From positions 1 to 64,000 of the forward strand of contig ONHG01000002.1 in assembly GCA_900317585.1 (NCBI GenBank): a stretch of DNA of 64,000 nt, read 5' to 3'. The notes beneath the pieces are model-generated. The model worked only from the letters and a program-made list of their open reading frames with translations. It was not told where the DNA came from and ran no database searches. Below, piece by piece: positions 26,713 through 36,321 of this stretch (position 1 is the stretch's first letter; every line of letters begins with the position of its first letter). Made by a program: the position numbers and the translations under genes. Source of the DNA: an uncultured Lachnospiraceae bacterium (GTDB lineage: Bacteria; Bacillota; Clostridia; Lachnospirales; Lachnospiraceae).

Positions 26713-27090
26713 TTAATCCCTCCCAATATGTTTATTGATTAAGTTTATTACCTGATTTTTATCAATAGGCTTCTGGATGAAATCAGATGCACCGGCTGTT
26801 AAGGCCTTTTTTAATTCAGACTGTGTGCCGACAGAGGATGCAACAAATATTGTGGCATTTGAATCAAACTCCATAATTTCTGTAATTGCTGCATTTCCGT
26901 CCTTTACCGGCATTACAATATCTAAAAAGGTCAAATCAGGTTTATGCTCTTTATACATGTCAATAGCCTGCTGACCGTTAGAAGCCTCAAGTATAGTAGG
27001 GGAACCTATTGAATTAATGATATCCTTCATTTGTTTTCTTGCGAGAATCGAGTCATCGCAAATTAATATTTTAAGGTTGTCAATTGGCAT
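26713..27090 (-). CDS. Single-domain (CheY-like) response regulator
   Basis: A 125-residue stand-alone receiver. The acidic pocket is in I-L-I-C-D-D-S, the phosphoacceptor aspartate in L-T-F-L-D-I-V-M-P, the conserved serine in V-A-S-S-V-G and the lysine in F-I-Q-K-P. The start at 27090 follows AAGGAGATT; the longer frame from 27111 begins inside that ribosome site. Forms an operon with the CheX-like gene. No kinase gene is adjacent, so the phosphodonor is unknown. Confidence 0.88.
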   Translation of the reverse strand: MPIDNLKILICDDSILARKQMKDIINSIGSPTILEASNGQQAIDMYKEHKPDLTFLDIVMPVKDGNAAITEIMEFDSNATIFVASSVGTQSELKKALTAGASDFIQKPIDKNQVINLINKHIGRD

Positions 27091-27260
27091 TATTATAATC
27101 TCCTTCTCCAAAAATTAGTAATTATATATTAAAAAAATAATTTATGGTTCTATGTTACTATATTTCGGGGGAAAATTCAATAGTTCGTTGGGACTTATTT
27201 ACTATTTAAATTTCAGGCATAGGAGGTTATACTTATATCTGTGATTTTATACAGCTTTTG

Positions 27261-27278
27261 ATTGTAACTATTCGGAAT
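27261..27278 (+). repeat. Short dispersed element, copy 1
   Basis: ATTGTAACTATTCGGAAT here differs by one base from 39274-39291. Both lie in intergenic DNA upstream of plus-strand genes. Confidence 0.5.
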
Positions 27279-27318
27279 AGCTGCGAATAATGAACGAAAG
27301 AGCACTGGAGGAAGAAGC

Positions 27319-27660
27319 ATGAACTATTTTATCATAATTGACGCTGTCACGCTGATACTTGGAATCTACATAATCTTTGTTTCACTTAGAATGAAGAAAA
27401 GCGGCAATATTGAAAGTACCTTTGTGGCTGATGATGAGATGAAAAAGATAAAGGATACGGCCGGCTATATAGCTTATATTTATCCAAAGTCACTTGTATT
27501 CGGCATTGTGATTTTGGTTATCAGTATAGTTGCGATAGTTTCGGATTGCCTCAAAAAGATACCATACTGGTCATATGTTGAAATGATTATATTTGTCGCA
27601 GTAATTATCTGGTTTTCAAATATGTTACGAAATGCAAGGGAAAAATTTGTTAAATTCTAA
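27319..27660 (+). CDS. Small membrane protein of unknown function
   Basis: A 113-residue protein with three hydrophobic segments (about 3-21, 57-76 and 84-101) and a charged loop from 25 to 50. GGAGGAAGC precedes the ATG. I do not recognise a family. It lies between the convergent-free chemotaxis pair and the 6S RNA and appears to be monocistronic. Confidence 0.7.
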   Translation: MNYFIIIDAVTLILGIYIIFVSLRMKKSGNIESTFVADDEMKKIKDTAGYIAYIYPKSLVFGIVILVISIVAIVSDCLKKIPYWSYVEMIIFVAVIIWFSNMLRNAREKFVKF

Positions 27661-27673
27661 CATGAATTTTGCA

Positions 27674-27702
27674 TTGCAACATGAGACATAATAAAGTATA
27701 AT
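27674..27702 (+). promoter_or_regulatory. Predicted sigma-A promoter of the 6S-like RNA
   Basis: TTGCAA (27674-27679), 17-base spacer, consensus TATAAT (27697-27702). Transcription would start near 27709. Confidence 0.8.
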
Positions 27703-27708
27703 GAATTT

Positions 27709-27905
27709 ACAAAGATACCTGAGGTGTTCGACAACCCTGTGTATTTAGAACCTACATTTACTTTAAACGGGATTCCTATATGAGCTGTTGGATGTCAGGC
27801 CGTCATTATGCAGCGGAAGGCAGAAGGCAGACTGCGGTTACCCACCTAGCAAGAGCGCTAGGAGTCTAAATTACAGGACCGGCATTTTGGGTTCTTACAA
27901 AAGAA
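27709..27905 (+). ncRNA. ssrS: Probable 6S RNA
   Basis: About 200 bases without an ORF follow an excellent promoter. The text resembles clostridial 6S RNA as I remember it: a 5' C-C-T-G-A-G-G-T-G-T-T-C-G start, TTTAGAACCTACATT, GGATGTCAGGCCG, GCGGTTACCCACCT, a perfect hairpin CCTAGC-AAGAGC-GCTAGG and a 3' CCGGCATTTTGGGTTCT. AGAACC near 27750 can pair with GGTTCT near 27890. 6S RNA mimics an open promoter and sequesters sigma-A RNA polymerase. The exact 3' end is uncertain. Confidence 0.62.
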
Positions 27906-27910
27906 TAATA

Positions 27911-27994
27911 ATGTACAAAAGAACTCCGGACGTACAAAAGATTTATGAGATACAAAAGATTTTTAAAGCACAAAGGATTCTTAAGTACAGATGA
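27911..27994 (+). CDS. Putative 27-aa peptide on an 18-nt tandem repeat
   Basis: From the ATG at 27911 the frame encodes M-Y-K-R-T-P-D followed by three hexapeptides, VQKIYE, IQKIFK and AQRILK, then Y-R and stop. The DNA is three 18-base imperfect tandem copies (27932-27985). It runs directly into a terminator at 27998. No convincing ribosome site is visible, so it may be a non-coding 3' extension of the 6S-like transcript instead. Confidence 0.3.
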   Translation: MYKRTPDVQKIYEIQKIFKAQRILKYR

Positions 27995-27997
27995 TAA

Positions 27998-28028
27998 GGG
28001 GAGCTGTTTTTGCAGCTCCCATTTTTTG
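27998..28028 (+). terminator. Terminator downstream of the 6S-like RNA
   Basis: GGGAGCTG (27998-28005) pairs with CAGCTCCC (28013-28020) and is followed by TTTTTT at 28022-28027. Confidence 0.88.
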
Positions 28029-28067
28029 AGCAGTAACCACTATTTGGGTGTTAAGGAGAACAGAAAT

Positions 28068-29690
28068 TTGGCAAATAGAAGACGAAGACGGCAAAAGCCG
28101 AATCAGATGGTCTGGATAATGCTTGCGATAACCGTGGTATGCGTGGTTATTGTTTTTGCAATTGTTATGGTACAAAAGGAAAAAGGGACACTTGTAAAAC
28201 AGGCGAGGGCTGTGACGAAAGATATGGTGTATGAGAATGCATATATTGTGTCAAATGACGATGGAAGGCTGATTTTCATATGTGATGGAGAGCTTTACAG
28301 GGCTAAGGGAACCATGGAGGAGAGCTTTACAGGGGTCTGTGATATTGAAATCAGTGGCTCTAAGGTCAAAAAGATACAGATAAAGCCGGATGATATATCA
28401 GGTGTGATGCTGTCGTACGGAGACGGTACCATGCAGATTGCAGGGCAGGGTGACATTCCAATGCAGTCAGACAAGCTTCCGGTGTATGATGAGACAGGCA
28501 CTTCACCTAAGGAAATATCGGTTTCTGACCTGATAATAGGAAGTGAAACACTTTCCTACATACTTGATTCCGGCAGGATATGTGCCATCGTCAGAAGACA
28601 GGCACCAGACCTTACATACATAAGGGTGCTTATAAAAAACGATGGAAAGGATGAGTTTCCCACAATTGCGGCAGGTGCAGCGTCTAACCTTTATGTGGAT
28701 GATGCCGACTGTGGCAGCAATGCTATTGATGATGTGGGAGCATATATGGCAAATGTACAGAAAAGTAAGATAAAGGTGAGCTCAGCAGACAATTATGTCA
28801 GCATAAACGGTAAAAGCTATCCGGGCTCATTTGAGTTTATCGGGACAGATGCAGGCATTGTGGCGGTGAATACAGTCGATGTGGAGACATATGTGCGCTA
28901 TGTGCTGCCGTCGGAGATGCCATCCACATTTGAGGGGGAGGCACTTAAAGCACAGGCTGTTTGTGCGAGAACCTTTGTGTATTCACAGATGAAAAATACA
29001 CAGTATGCGCTCTACGGAGCCAATATAGACAATACCACGGCTTTTCAGGTCTATAACGCTTCAGAAGCAAAGCAGTCGACCGATGAGGCTGTAAAAGCTA
29101 CAGCAGGACAGGTTGTCTCATGTGGGGGAAGCTTAATAACATGCTATTATTTTTCTACATCTGCCGGAAAAACCGAGGATATGGAGGTCTGGTCTTCGAG
29201 CACACCGGATTTCATACACAAGGTGGAGTCGGTGGATGACAATTCGCCATACTACAGATGGACCTCGGAGCTTGATTTATCGGCATACAATGATCCCCAG
29301 TACGGCACAGCAACAGGTATTTCTGTCGATAAGACGTCGGATGCTGGTTATGTACTTTCGCTCACAATAAATTATGGAAACAAATCACAGACATTTACGG
29401 CGGAGAATGATATAAGAAAGGCGTTAGGGCATTATCAGAAAAAGGTTACATTAAACGATGGCTCTGTGAGGGAGAATATGTCGATGATACCAAGCGCCTG
29501 CTTTAGTGTGAGTGCCGGTGCAAATGGTCACTATACGCTGTCCGGAGGAGGCTTTGGTCATGGAATAGGCTTTAGCCAGTATGGTGCAGACAGGCTGGCA
29601 AAGGCAGGAAGCAGCTATAAGGATATAATTGGATATTATTACAAGGATGTGACAGTTGTGGATATAAGCAGTGTGCGCAGTGAGCAGTGA
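28068..29690 (+). CDS. SpoIID/LytB domain protein
   Basis: A 540-residue membrane-anchored protein. A basic N-terminus (R-R-R-R-R-Q-K) is followed by one membrane helix (~14-33), an N-terminal region of about 200 residues, and a SpoIID domain with D-V-E-T-Y-V-R-Y-V-L-P-S-E-M-P, A-L-K-A-Q-A-V-C-A-R-T-F and the terminal G-H-G-I-G-F-S-Q-Y-G-A. SpoIID enzymes are lytic transglycosylases acting on denuded peptidoglycan during sporulation; proteins with extra N-terminal regions also occur in vegetative cells. The TTG start at 28068 follows AAGGAGAA; the longer frame runs back through the terminator. Confidence 0.87.
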   Translation: MANRRRRRQKPNQMVWIMLAITVVCVVIVFAIVMVQKEKGTLVKQARAVTKDMVYENAYIVSNDDGRLIFICDGELYRAKGTMEESFTGVCDIEISGSKVKKIQIKPDDISGVMLSYGDGTMQIAGQGDIPMQSDKLPVYDETGTSPKEISVSDLIIGSETLSYILDSGRICAIVRRQAPDLTYIRVLIKNDGKDEFPTIAAGAASNLYVDDADCGSNAIDDVGAYMANVQKSKIKVSSADNYVSINGKSYPGSFEFIGTDAGIVAVNTVDVETYVRYVLPSEMPSTFEGEALKAQAVCARTFVYSQMKNTQYALYGANIDNTTAFQVYNASEAKQSTDEAVKATAGQVVSCGGSLITCYYFSTSAGKTEDMEVWSSSTPDFIHKVESVDDNSPYYRWTSELDLSAYNDPQYGTATGISVDKTSDAGYVLSLTINYGNKSQTFTAENDIRKALGHYQKKVTLNDGSVRENMSMIPSACFSVSAGANGHYTLSGGGFGHGIGFSQYGADRLAKAGSSYKDIIGYYYKDVTVVDISSVRSEQ

Positions 29691-29863
29691 TATGTCTCAA
29701 TTATTATAACTTTCGGGTTTTATTATATTTAGCAGCCACTATAGCCGATTTAAAGGTGAATTTTTACGTTTAAAAAAATTGATAGCATGGATAGTAGAAA
29801 TGTGGTAATATCGAAGTGCTTAAACACGTGTGCTATACATTGAGAGAACAAGAGGATTTGACA

Positions 29864-31306
29864 ATGAATTTACCGATAGAGTTTGAAAAAAAGATGAAGG
29901 CCTTTCTGGGTGATGAGTGGGATGATTTCTTATACAGCTATGACAATAGCAGATTTCAGGCGCTCAGATTCAATACCTTAAAGGTGCAAAGCCCTGAAGA
30001 AATAATGCGGATATTGAAGGTACTTGGAATTTCTTCAGATAAAAGGGTTTCGTGGGCAAATGAGGCATATTACTTTGATGAGAAAGTGCGTCCGGGGAAG
30101 CATCCGTATCATGAGATGGGGCTTTACTACATACAGGAGCCAAGTGCCATGTCGGCGGCTGCTCTTTTAGCCCCAAAGCCGGGCATGAGAGTGCTTGACC
30201 TGTGCGCAGCACCCGGTGGAAAGAGCTCACAGCTTGCCACATATTTAGGAGACAACGGACTTTTGGTATCAAATGAGATTAACACACAAAGAAGCCGGAT
30301 TTTGTCGCAGAATATAGAGCGTATGGGAATCAAAAATGCGATTGTGACAAATGAGGACAGCTTTGTGCTTGCTTCACATTTCCCAGGCTTTTTTAATGCT
30401 ATACAGGTGGATGCACCATGCTCAGGAGAGGGAATGTTTCGAAAGCTGCCTGAGGCCGTGGAGCAGTGGAGCATGGAAAATGTGGCAATCTGTGCGGCAA
30501 GGCAGAAGGAAATACTGGACAATGCCGCAGTGATGCTTAAGCCCGGAGGCGTGATAGTATACAGCACCTGCACATTCTCGAAGGAAGAAAATGAGGATGT
30601 AATGGAGTATTTTTTGGAGAGACATCCTGATTTTACACTTGAAGAGATGGAGCGCTTCTGGCCGCATAAGGTGGACGGAGAGGGACATTTTGTGGCAAAG
30701 CTTGTGAGAAGAGGCGGTGTTAATGAGCTTGGTGCGGATTATAATGTATGCGAGGATAGCTGTAATAAAGTAGAGGACACAGGCCTTAAAGCTGACAGGA
30801 AAACCAAAAAGAACAAAAACAGTAAGAACAGGAAAAATGAAACAAAGCCGGCTCTCACAAAAGAAAATATGAAGCTTCTCTCAGAGTTTCTTGATGAGAC
30901 CATATCAGAGAATATGGCAGCATGGATAAAAAACTCAAGGCTTGTCATGTTTGGGGAGCAGCTCTACAGGCTGCCTGATATGGAAGTGGATATTAAGGGA
31001 CTTAAGGTGCAGCGCGCAGGGCTTCATATAGGAGAGTTCAAAAAACAGCGCTTTGAGCCGTCGCATTCGCTTGCACTTGCGCTTAAGCTAGGTGAGGCTA
31101 AAAACGTAGTAAAGCTTACCTGGGATGATCCGCAGACAACAGGCTTTTTCAATGGTCAGTCAGTCATGTTATCTGATGAGCAGGCGGCTGAATGCAAAAA
31201 GGGCTGGGCACTTGTATGTGTAGATGGATATCCGGCCGGCTGGGGCAAGGTGAATGGCACACAGGTTAAAAACCATTATCCTAAGGGACTTAGAAATAAA
31301 ATATAA
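29864..31306 (+). CDS. RsmF-like rRNA (cytosine-C5) methyltransferase
   Basis: A 480-residue NOL1/NOP2/Sun family enzyme. The SAM-binding loop L-D-L-C-A-A-P-G-G-K-S is near 110; the two catalytic cysteines are C186 in V-D-A-P-C-S-G and C236 in Y-S-T-C-T-F. After the methyltransferase core comes a lysine/asparagine-rich linker (~305-325), then a C-terminal RsmF-type PUA-like region with P-x-x-H-S-L-A-L-A-L. It probably makes m5C in 16S or 23S rRNA; the exact site is not deducible. Start at 29864 after AAGAGGA; an upstream ATG at 29816 extends it without conservation. Confidence 0.9.
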   Translation: MNLPIEFEKKMKAFLGDEWDDFLYSYDNSRFQALRFNTLKVQSPEEIMRILKVLGISSDKRVSWANEAYYFDEKVRPGKHPYHEMGLYYIQEPSAMSAAALLAPKPGMRVLDLCAAPGGKSSQLATYLGDNGLLVSNEINTQRSRILSQNIERMGIKNAIVTNEDSFVLASHFPGFFNAIQVDAPCSGEGMFRKLPEAVEQWSMENVAICAARQKEILDNAAVMLKPGGVIVYSTCTFSKEENEDVMEYFLERHPDFTLEEMERFWPHKVDGEGHFVAKLVRRGGVNELGADYNVCEDSCNKVEDTGLKADRKTKKNKNSKNRKNETKPALTKENMKLLSEFLDETISENMAAWIKNSRLVMFGEQLYRLPDMEVDIKGLKVQRAGLHIGEFKKQRFEPSHSLALALKLGEAKNVVKLTWDDPQTTGFFNGQSVMLSDEQAAECKKGWALVCVDGYPAGWGKVNGTQVKNHYPKGLRNKI

Positions 31307-31327
31307 AGAAAATAGAAAAATTTTTAC

Positions 31328-31355
31328 TTGCAAAATATAGAGATTGTGCTAAAAT
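31328..31355 (+). promoter_or_regulatory. Predicted sigma-A promoter of pheS-pheT
   Basis: TTGCAA (31328-31333), 16-base spacer, TAAAAT (31350-31355). The transcript would start near 31362 and carry the T-box leader. Confidence 0.65.
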
Positions 31356-31411
31356 GACTTATGTGTTATTAAGACATAAGCATTTGCGATATATATATCG
31401 CAGATATATAT

Positions 31412-31678
31412 AATAAAAGCAATGAAGGTGCATAGTAGATTATAGTACTTTGACCAGAGAGAGATTGTCACCGGCTGAAAGCAGTCTTACAAAAAGGCTA
31501 TTAATTGAAGTTCACACTGAAGCTGCATGGATGAAGCACAGTAGTTCATGACGTGTTATGTACGTTACACATATCAATGAGAGTCCATTGGATATTTCTT
31601 CAATGGAAATCAGGGTGGTATCGCGGAATTTTCGTCCCTGCATGGTTTAATAGCCATGCAGGGACGTTTTTTATCGCA
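31412..31678 (+). promoter_or_regulatory. T-box riboswitch (tRNA-Phe) controlling pheS-pheT
   Basis: The leader holds all T-box landmarks: AGTAGATTATAGTA and GACCAGAGAG in stem I, GGCTGAAAGC, the T-box AGGGTGGTATCGCGG at about 31612-31626, and a terminator GTCCCTGCATGG/CCATGCAGGGAC followed by TTTTTT (31634-31672). A TTC codon at 31511-31513, followed by A, fits a phenylalanine specifier. Uncharged tRNA-Phe would favour the antiterminator and transcription of the downstream synthetase. A perfect 16-base palindrome (GCGATATATATATCGC, 31386-31401) sits just upstream. Confidence 0.93.
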
Positions 31679-31748
31679 TAAACGGCGAATTCAAGCTTGG
31701 AGTTACGAGTTTATGCAAATTAAGAAAAATATTATGAGGTGAAATTCG

Positions 31749-32774
31749 ATGAGAGACAAAATTCAACAGATCAGAGAAAAAGCACTTGCTGAAATTGATA
31801 AGGCTGACGGTCTTGAAAAATTAAATGATGTGCGTGCTGCAATTCTTGGAAAGAAGGGTGAGCTCACAGCAGTCTTAAAGGGCATGAAGGATGTTGCTCC
31901 TGATGAGAGACCAAAGGTAGGCCAGTGGGTCAATGAGACACGTGAGGCAGTTGAGAAGCTTCTTGATGAGAAGGTTAAGAAATTTGAGGCAGAGGCACTT
32001 AAGCGCAAGTATGAGAGAGAGAAAATAGATGTCACTATGCCTGCAAAAAGAAGCCAAAAGGGTAATCTTCATCCTGTAACACAGGTAAAGGACCAGCTCT
32101 CAGAGATTTTCACATCTATGGGCTTTGAGGTTTACGAGGGAACAGAAATCGAGAATGATTACTATAATTTTACAGCTTTAAATACTCCAAAGGATCATCC
32201 GGCGCGTGATATGCAGGATACATTCTACTTATCACCTGAGTTCTTACTTCGTACACAGACCTCAGCAGGACAGATTCACGTTATGGAAGCAAAGAAGCCA
32301 CCTATCAAGGTTGTTTCACCGGGTAAGGTTTTCCGTTCGGATGATGATGCGACACATTCTCCTATGTTCACACAGATGGAGGGACTTGTGGTAGATAAGG
32401 GCATCACACTCTGCGATTTAAAGGGTATGCTTGACCAGCTTGTAAAGAAGATGTTCGGAAAGAATGTCACAACTCGTCTTCGTCCTTCATACTTCCCATT
32501 TACAGAGCCGTCTGTAGAGGTTGATGTAAGCTGTTTCCAGTGCCATGGCAAGGGCTGCTCTTTATGCAAGGGCACAGGTTGGATTGAGGTGCTTGGTGCA
32601 GGCGTAGTAAATAAAAAGGTGCTTGAGGGCTGTGGCATAGACACAAATGAGTACAGTGGTTTTGCATTTGGTATCGGTCTTGAGCGTATTGCAATGCTCA
32701 AATACGGAATTAACAACATCAAGCTTTTATTCGAGTCAGACCTTAGGGTATTAGACCAGATTGATGACAACTAG
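31749..32774 (+). CDS. pheS: Phenylalanyl-tRNA synthetase alpha subunit
   Basis: A 341-residue class II synthetase catalytic subunit. The N-terminal coiled coil (~1-90) precedes motif 1, motif 2 ([18 protein letters not shown]) and motif 3 ([14 protein letters not shown]). A small C-F-Q-C-x-G-K-G-C-S-L-C insertion near 260 looks like a zinc knuckle. With PheT it forms the alpha2-beta2 enzyme charging tRNA-Phe. It lies directly after the T-box terminator. Confidence 0.97.
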   Translation: MRDKIQQIREKALAEIDKADGLEKLNDVRAAILGKKGELTAVLKGMKDVAPDERPKVGQWVNETREAVEKLLDEKVKKFEAEALKRKYEREKIDVTMPAKRSQKGNLHPVTQVKDQLSEIFTSMGFEVYEGTEIENDYYNFTALNTPKDHPARDMQDTFYLSPEFLLRTQTSAGQIHVMEAKKPPIKVVSPGKVFRSDDDATHSPMFTQMEGLVVDKGITLCDLKGMLDQLVKKMFGKNVTTRLRPSYFPFTEPSVEVDVSCFQCHGKGCSLCKGTGWIEVLGAGVVNKKVLEGCGIDTNEYSGFAFGIGLERIAMLKYGINNIKLLFESDLRVLDQIDDN

Positions 32775-32812
32775 ATTCATTTTTCTTGAATATATAACAG
32801 GAGGCAAAAATT

Positions 32813-35233
32813 ATGTTAACACCACTTAGCTGGTTAAAAGATTATGTAGATATAGATGTAACACCAAAGGAGTTAGAGGAAAAATTATTCTCATGTGGTT
32901 TCGAGGTTGAGGAATCATATGAGGTGGGAAAGGATATCTCAAACGTAGTAGTCGGCCTTGTAGAAAAATGTGAGCCGATTCCTGAGACACACCTAAGCCT
33001 GTGTCAGGTAAATGCCGGAGCACATGGCACATTCCAGATCTGCTGTGGAGCGGACAATGTAAAGGCAGGTGGCAAATATCCTCTCGCACTTATCGGTGCC
33101 ACAGTATATGCCACAGCAAAGGATCACGTTACAGTAGAGGGCGTGATGGAGATAAAGCAGGGCAAGCTGCGTGGATATGATTCATATGGAATGTTATGCT
33201 CAGGCGTAGAGCTTGGCTTAAATGAAGACCTCTATCCTGGTGCAGGCTACAACGGACTTTTGGTTTTACCTGAGGATGCTAAGGCGGGAGATGATGTAAA
33301 ACATATCCTCGGCCTTGATGACTGGATTTTTGATATTGCAATAACAGCAAACAGACCTGACTGCCAGTGTATATATGGCATGGCAAGAGAGATTGCTGCT
33401 GTTTTGGGAAAAGAGCTTAAGGAGCCTGCAACTGACTATACTGCAGATGATGTGAAGAAGGAAAACTTCAAGGTTTCGGTTCTTGCACAGGACATCTGCC
33501 CTCGCTACACAGCTCACTATGTACATGATGTAAAAATCTCCGAGTCACCTGCATGGATGAGAAAACGTCTTGCACTTGTCGGAATAGGCTCTATCTCAAA
33601 TGTAGTAGACATCACTAACTTTGTTTTAAAAGAGCTCGGACAGCCAATGCATGCCTTTGATTATTCATACCTTGAGGGAGATGAGATTGTAGTAAGACGT
33701 GCAAACGATGGAGAGAAAATTGTCACACTTGATGAGAAGGAATTTGAGTTAAACAGCAATAACCTTGTTATCTGTGATGGAAAGAAGCCAGTTGCGCTCG
33801 CCGGTATCATGGGCGGCTTAAACTCTGAGATTAACGACGGAACCACAGAGGTGATGTTTGAGTCTGCAAAATTTGCAAGAGACAATATCAGAAAGAGCTC
33901 ACGTGCGTTGGGACAGTCATCTGATTCGAGTGCACTTTACTCAAAGGGCGTAAACGAGTACACAACAGCTATGGCTATGAAGAGAGCACTTCACCTGATG
34001 GAGGAGCTTGGCTGTGGTAAGGTTTCTTCAACTCACATTGAGGTGACTACTGGAAACTCACTTGAGCCAAAAGAGATGAAGGTTTCTATTGCAAAGGTAA
34101 ACGGTGTGCTTGGAATAGAGGTTCCTACAGAGGATATCGTGAGAATACTCACAAATTTAGGCTTTGCACCGGTTGTAAGCGGCGATGAGCTGACACTTAT
34201 GATTCCTGCATACCGTGAGGATATGGAGGATTATCCGGATGTGGCCGAGGAGGTTATCCGTATGTATGGCTATGATCATGTCATTCCTGCATTCATGCCT
34301 ACGGCACAGGTTACACTCGGAGGACTCAACCTTAGACAGCAGACAGAGCGCAAGATAAAAGAGGTGCTCTGTGCAGCAGGCGCGTATGAGGGAATACATT
34401 ACTCATTCTTCTCACCTGCTGATCTTGATTTGCTCAGATTCCCGGAGGATGCACCTGAAAGACATGCTATCAGGCTTATAAACCCAATCAATGTTGACCT
34501 CTCGCTTATGAGAACAACACTTGCTTCTGAGATGCTTTATGCCATAGCAAGAAACCAGAAGAAGGGTATCCTGGAGGGAAGAATCTTTGAGCTGGGAAAT
34601 ATCTTTATCGCAAAGGAGCTTCCGCTTACAGAGTATCCGGATGAGAGAGAGACACTTTGCGCAGGCGTATTCGGTGAGGATGAATCGTTCTTTACTATAA
34701 AGGGACTGGCCGAGACTGTAGCGGATGCGCTTGATGTGAAGTTTACATACAAGCCGGCTCAAAAGCCATTCCTTCATCCGTATCAGACCGCAGAGGTATT
34801 CTGTGACGGTCAAAAGATCGGATATCTCGGTCAGGTAAGATATGAGATATGCGATGAGCTTGACATGAGAGTACCGGCATATGTGATGGAGCTTGACCTT
34901 AGAGTACTTTCACAGTGGTATGGAAAGGACAGAGTATTTACTCCAATCTCAAAATTTGATGATGAGAAGAGAGATTTTGCTTTTGTTGTGGACAAGGATA
35001 TCACATGTGAGCAGATTGAAAACGGTATCAGGGAAGCCTGTGATTATGTTTCAGATGTTACACTGTTTGATGTTTACGAGGGTGTACAGCTTCCTCCGAA
35101 TAAGAAGAGCATGGCGTACAGTGTAGTATTTACACCAAAGGATGAGGAGCTTAAGGCTAAGAAGGTCGAGGGCTTTGTAAAGGATATTCTTGCTCATCTT
35201 AAAGATACTGCAGGTATCACACTTCGTGGCTAG
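32813..35233 (+). CDS. pheT: Phenylalanyl-tRNA synthetase beta subunit
   Basis: An 806-residue subunit with the full domain set: tRNA-binding (EMAP-like) domain at about 40-150, the B3/B4 editing module with R-P-D-C-Q and a conserved G-I-M-G-G-L, the B5 domain, the catalytic-like core, and a C-terminal anticodon-binding (FDX-ACB) domain with F-A-F-V-V-D-K and K-K-S-M-A-Y. AGGAGG lies before the start. Cotranscribed with pheS 38 bases upstream and probably with queA downstream. Confidence 0.97.
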   Translation: MLTPLSWLKDYVDIDVTPKELEEKLFSCGFEVEESYEVGKDISNVVVGLVEKCEPIPETHLSLCQVNAGAHGTFQICCGADNVKAGGKYPLALIGATVYATAKDHVTVEGVMEIKQGKLRGYDSYGMLCSGVELGLNEDLYPGAGYNGLLVLPEDAKAGDDVKHILGLDDWIFDIAITANRPDCQCIYGMAREIAAVLGKELKEPATDYTADDVKKENFKVSVLAQDICPRYTAHYVHDVKISESPAWMRKRLALVGIGSISNVVDITNFVLKELGQPMHAFDYSYLEGDEIVVRRANDGEKIVTLDEKEFELNSNNLVICDGKKPVALAGIMGGLNSEINDGTTEVMFESAKFARDNIRKSSRALGQSSDSSALYSKGVNEYTTAMAMKRALHLMEELGCGKVSSTHIEVTTGNSLEPKEMKVSIAKVNGVLGIEVPTEDIVRILTNLGFAPVVSGDELTLMIPAYREDMEDYPDVAEEVIRMYGYDHVIPAFMPTAQVTLGGLNLRQQTERKIKEVLCAAGAYEGIHYSFFSPADLDLLRFPEDAPERHAIRLINPINVDLSLMRTTLASEMLYAIARNQKKGILEGRIFELGNIFIAKELPLTEYPDERETLCAGVFGEDESFFTIKGLAETVADALDVKFTYKPAQKPFLHPYQTAEVFCDGQKIGYLGQVRYEICDELDMRVPAYVMELDLRVLSQWYGKDRVFTPISKFDDEKRDFAFVVDKDITCEQIENGIREACDYVSDVTLFDVYEGVQLPPNKKSMAYSVVFTPKDEELKAKKVEGFVKDILAHLKDTAGITLRG

Positions 35234-35264
35234 ACGTTAGTATAGTTTTAGGAATAGGAAAATT

Positions 35265-36314
35265 ATGGACGTAAAAGATTTTGATTATGATCTTCCGGAG
35301 GAGCTAATAGCACAGGATCCTCTGGAGGACCGCTCCAGCTCAAGACTCATGGTGCTTGACAAGAATACAGGAGAAGTCAGCCATCATGTGTTCAAGGAGA
35401 TTGTTAAATATTTAAGACCGGGCGACTGCCTCGTGCTCAACAATACAAAGGTCATTCCTGCACGTCTGTTTGGCGTGAAGGAAGGAACTATGGCAAAGAT
35501 AGAGATACTTCTTCTAAAGCGCAGACAAAATGACGTATGGGAGACTCTTGTAAAGCCCGGTAAAAAGGCAAAGCCAGGCACAAAGATTATATTTGGTGAC
35601 GGACTTTTAACCGGTGAAGTAATAGATGTGGTTGATGATGGAAACAGGCTGATTCAGTTCAGCTATGAGGGTATTTTTGAGGAGATACTTGATAAGCTCG
35701 GACAGATGCCATTGCCGCCATACATCACACATCAGCTAAAGGACAAGAACCGCTACCAGACAGTATATGCAAAGTATGACGGCTCGGCCGCTGCGCCTAC
35801 GGCAGGACTGCATTTCACAAAGGAGCTTTTACAACAGGTAAAGGATAAGGGAGTGGATATAGCAGAGGTTACTTTACATGTGGGGCTTGGTACCTTCAGA
35901 CCGGTAAAGGTGGATAATGTGCTTGATCACCATATGCATTCTGAGTTTTACATGGTGTCACAGGAGGCTGCAGACAAGATTAATAATGCAAAGAAAAATG
36001 GCGGCAGGATAATATCTGTCGGCACTACAAGCACACGTACCTTAGAGGCAGCATCCGATGAAAACGGCATGTTAAAAGAGTGCAGCGGATGGACGGATAT
36101 CTTTATTTATCCGGGATATAGCTTTAAGGTGATTGACTGTCTGATTACAAATTTCCATCTGCCACAGTCTACACTTGTCATGCTTGTGTCAGCATTAGCA
36201 GGCAGAGAGCATGTCCTCAATGCATACAAAGAGGCTGTAGAGGAAAGATACAGGTTTTTCAGCTTCGGTGATGCGATGTTTATCACAAACGATATGCATA
36301 TGGACGAAAAATAG
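35265..36314 (+). CDS. queA: S-adenosylmethionine:tRNA ribosyltransferase-isomerase
   Basis: A 349-residue QueA, of normal length. It adds the epoxycyclopentane group from SAM to preQ1 in tRNA during queuosine synthesis. Family motifs include [11 protein letters not shown] near the N-terminus, [19 protein letters not shown] and T-S-T-R-T-L-E, plus the tail L-I-T-N-F-H-L-P. It lies 31 bases after pheT with no terminator between, so it likely shares the Phe T-box control. tgt is not adjacent. Confidence 0.96.
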   Translation: MDVKDFDYDLPEELIAQDPLEDRSSSRLMVLDKNTGEVSHHVFKEIVKYLRPGDCLVLNNTKVIPARLFGVKEGTMAKIEILLLKRRQNDVWETLVKPGKKAKPGTKIIFGDGLLTGEVIDVVDDGNRLIQFSYEGIFEEILDKLGQMPLPPYITHQLKDKNRYQTVYAKYDGSAAAPTAGLHFTKELLQQVKDKGVDIAEVTLHVGLGTFRPVKVDNVLDHHMHSEFYMVSQEAADKINNAKKNGGRIISVGTTSTRTLEAASDENGMLKECSGWTDIFIYPGYSFKVIDCLITNFHLPQSTLVMLVSALAGREHVLNAYKEAVEERYRFFSFGDAMFITNDMHMDEK

Positions 36315-36321
36315 TAATATC

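Noticed and set aside
27911-27994. Tandem repeat as a CRISPR array
   Set aside because: Units are 18 bases with no spacers and only three imperfect copies.
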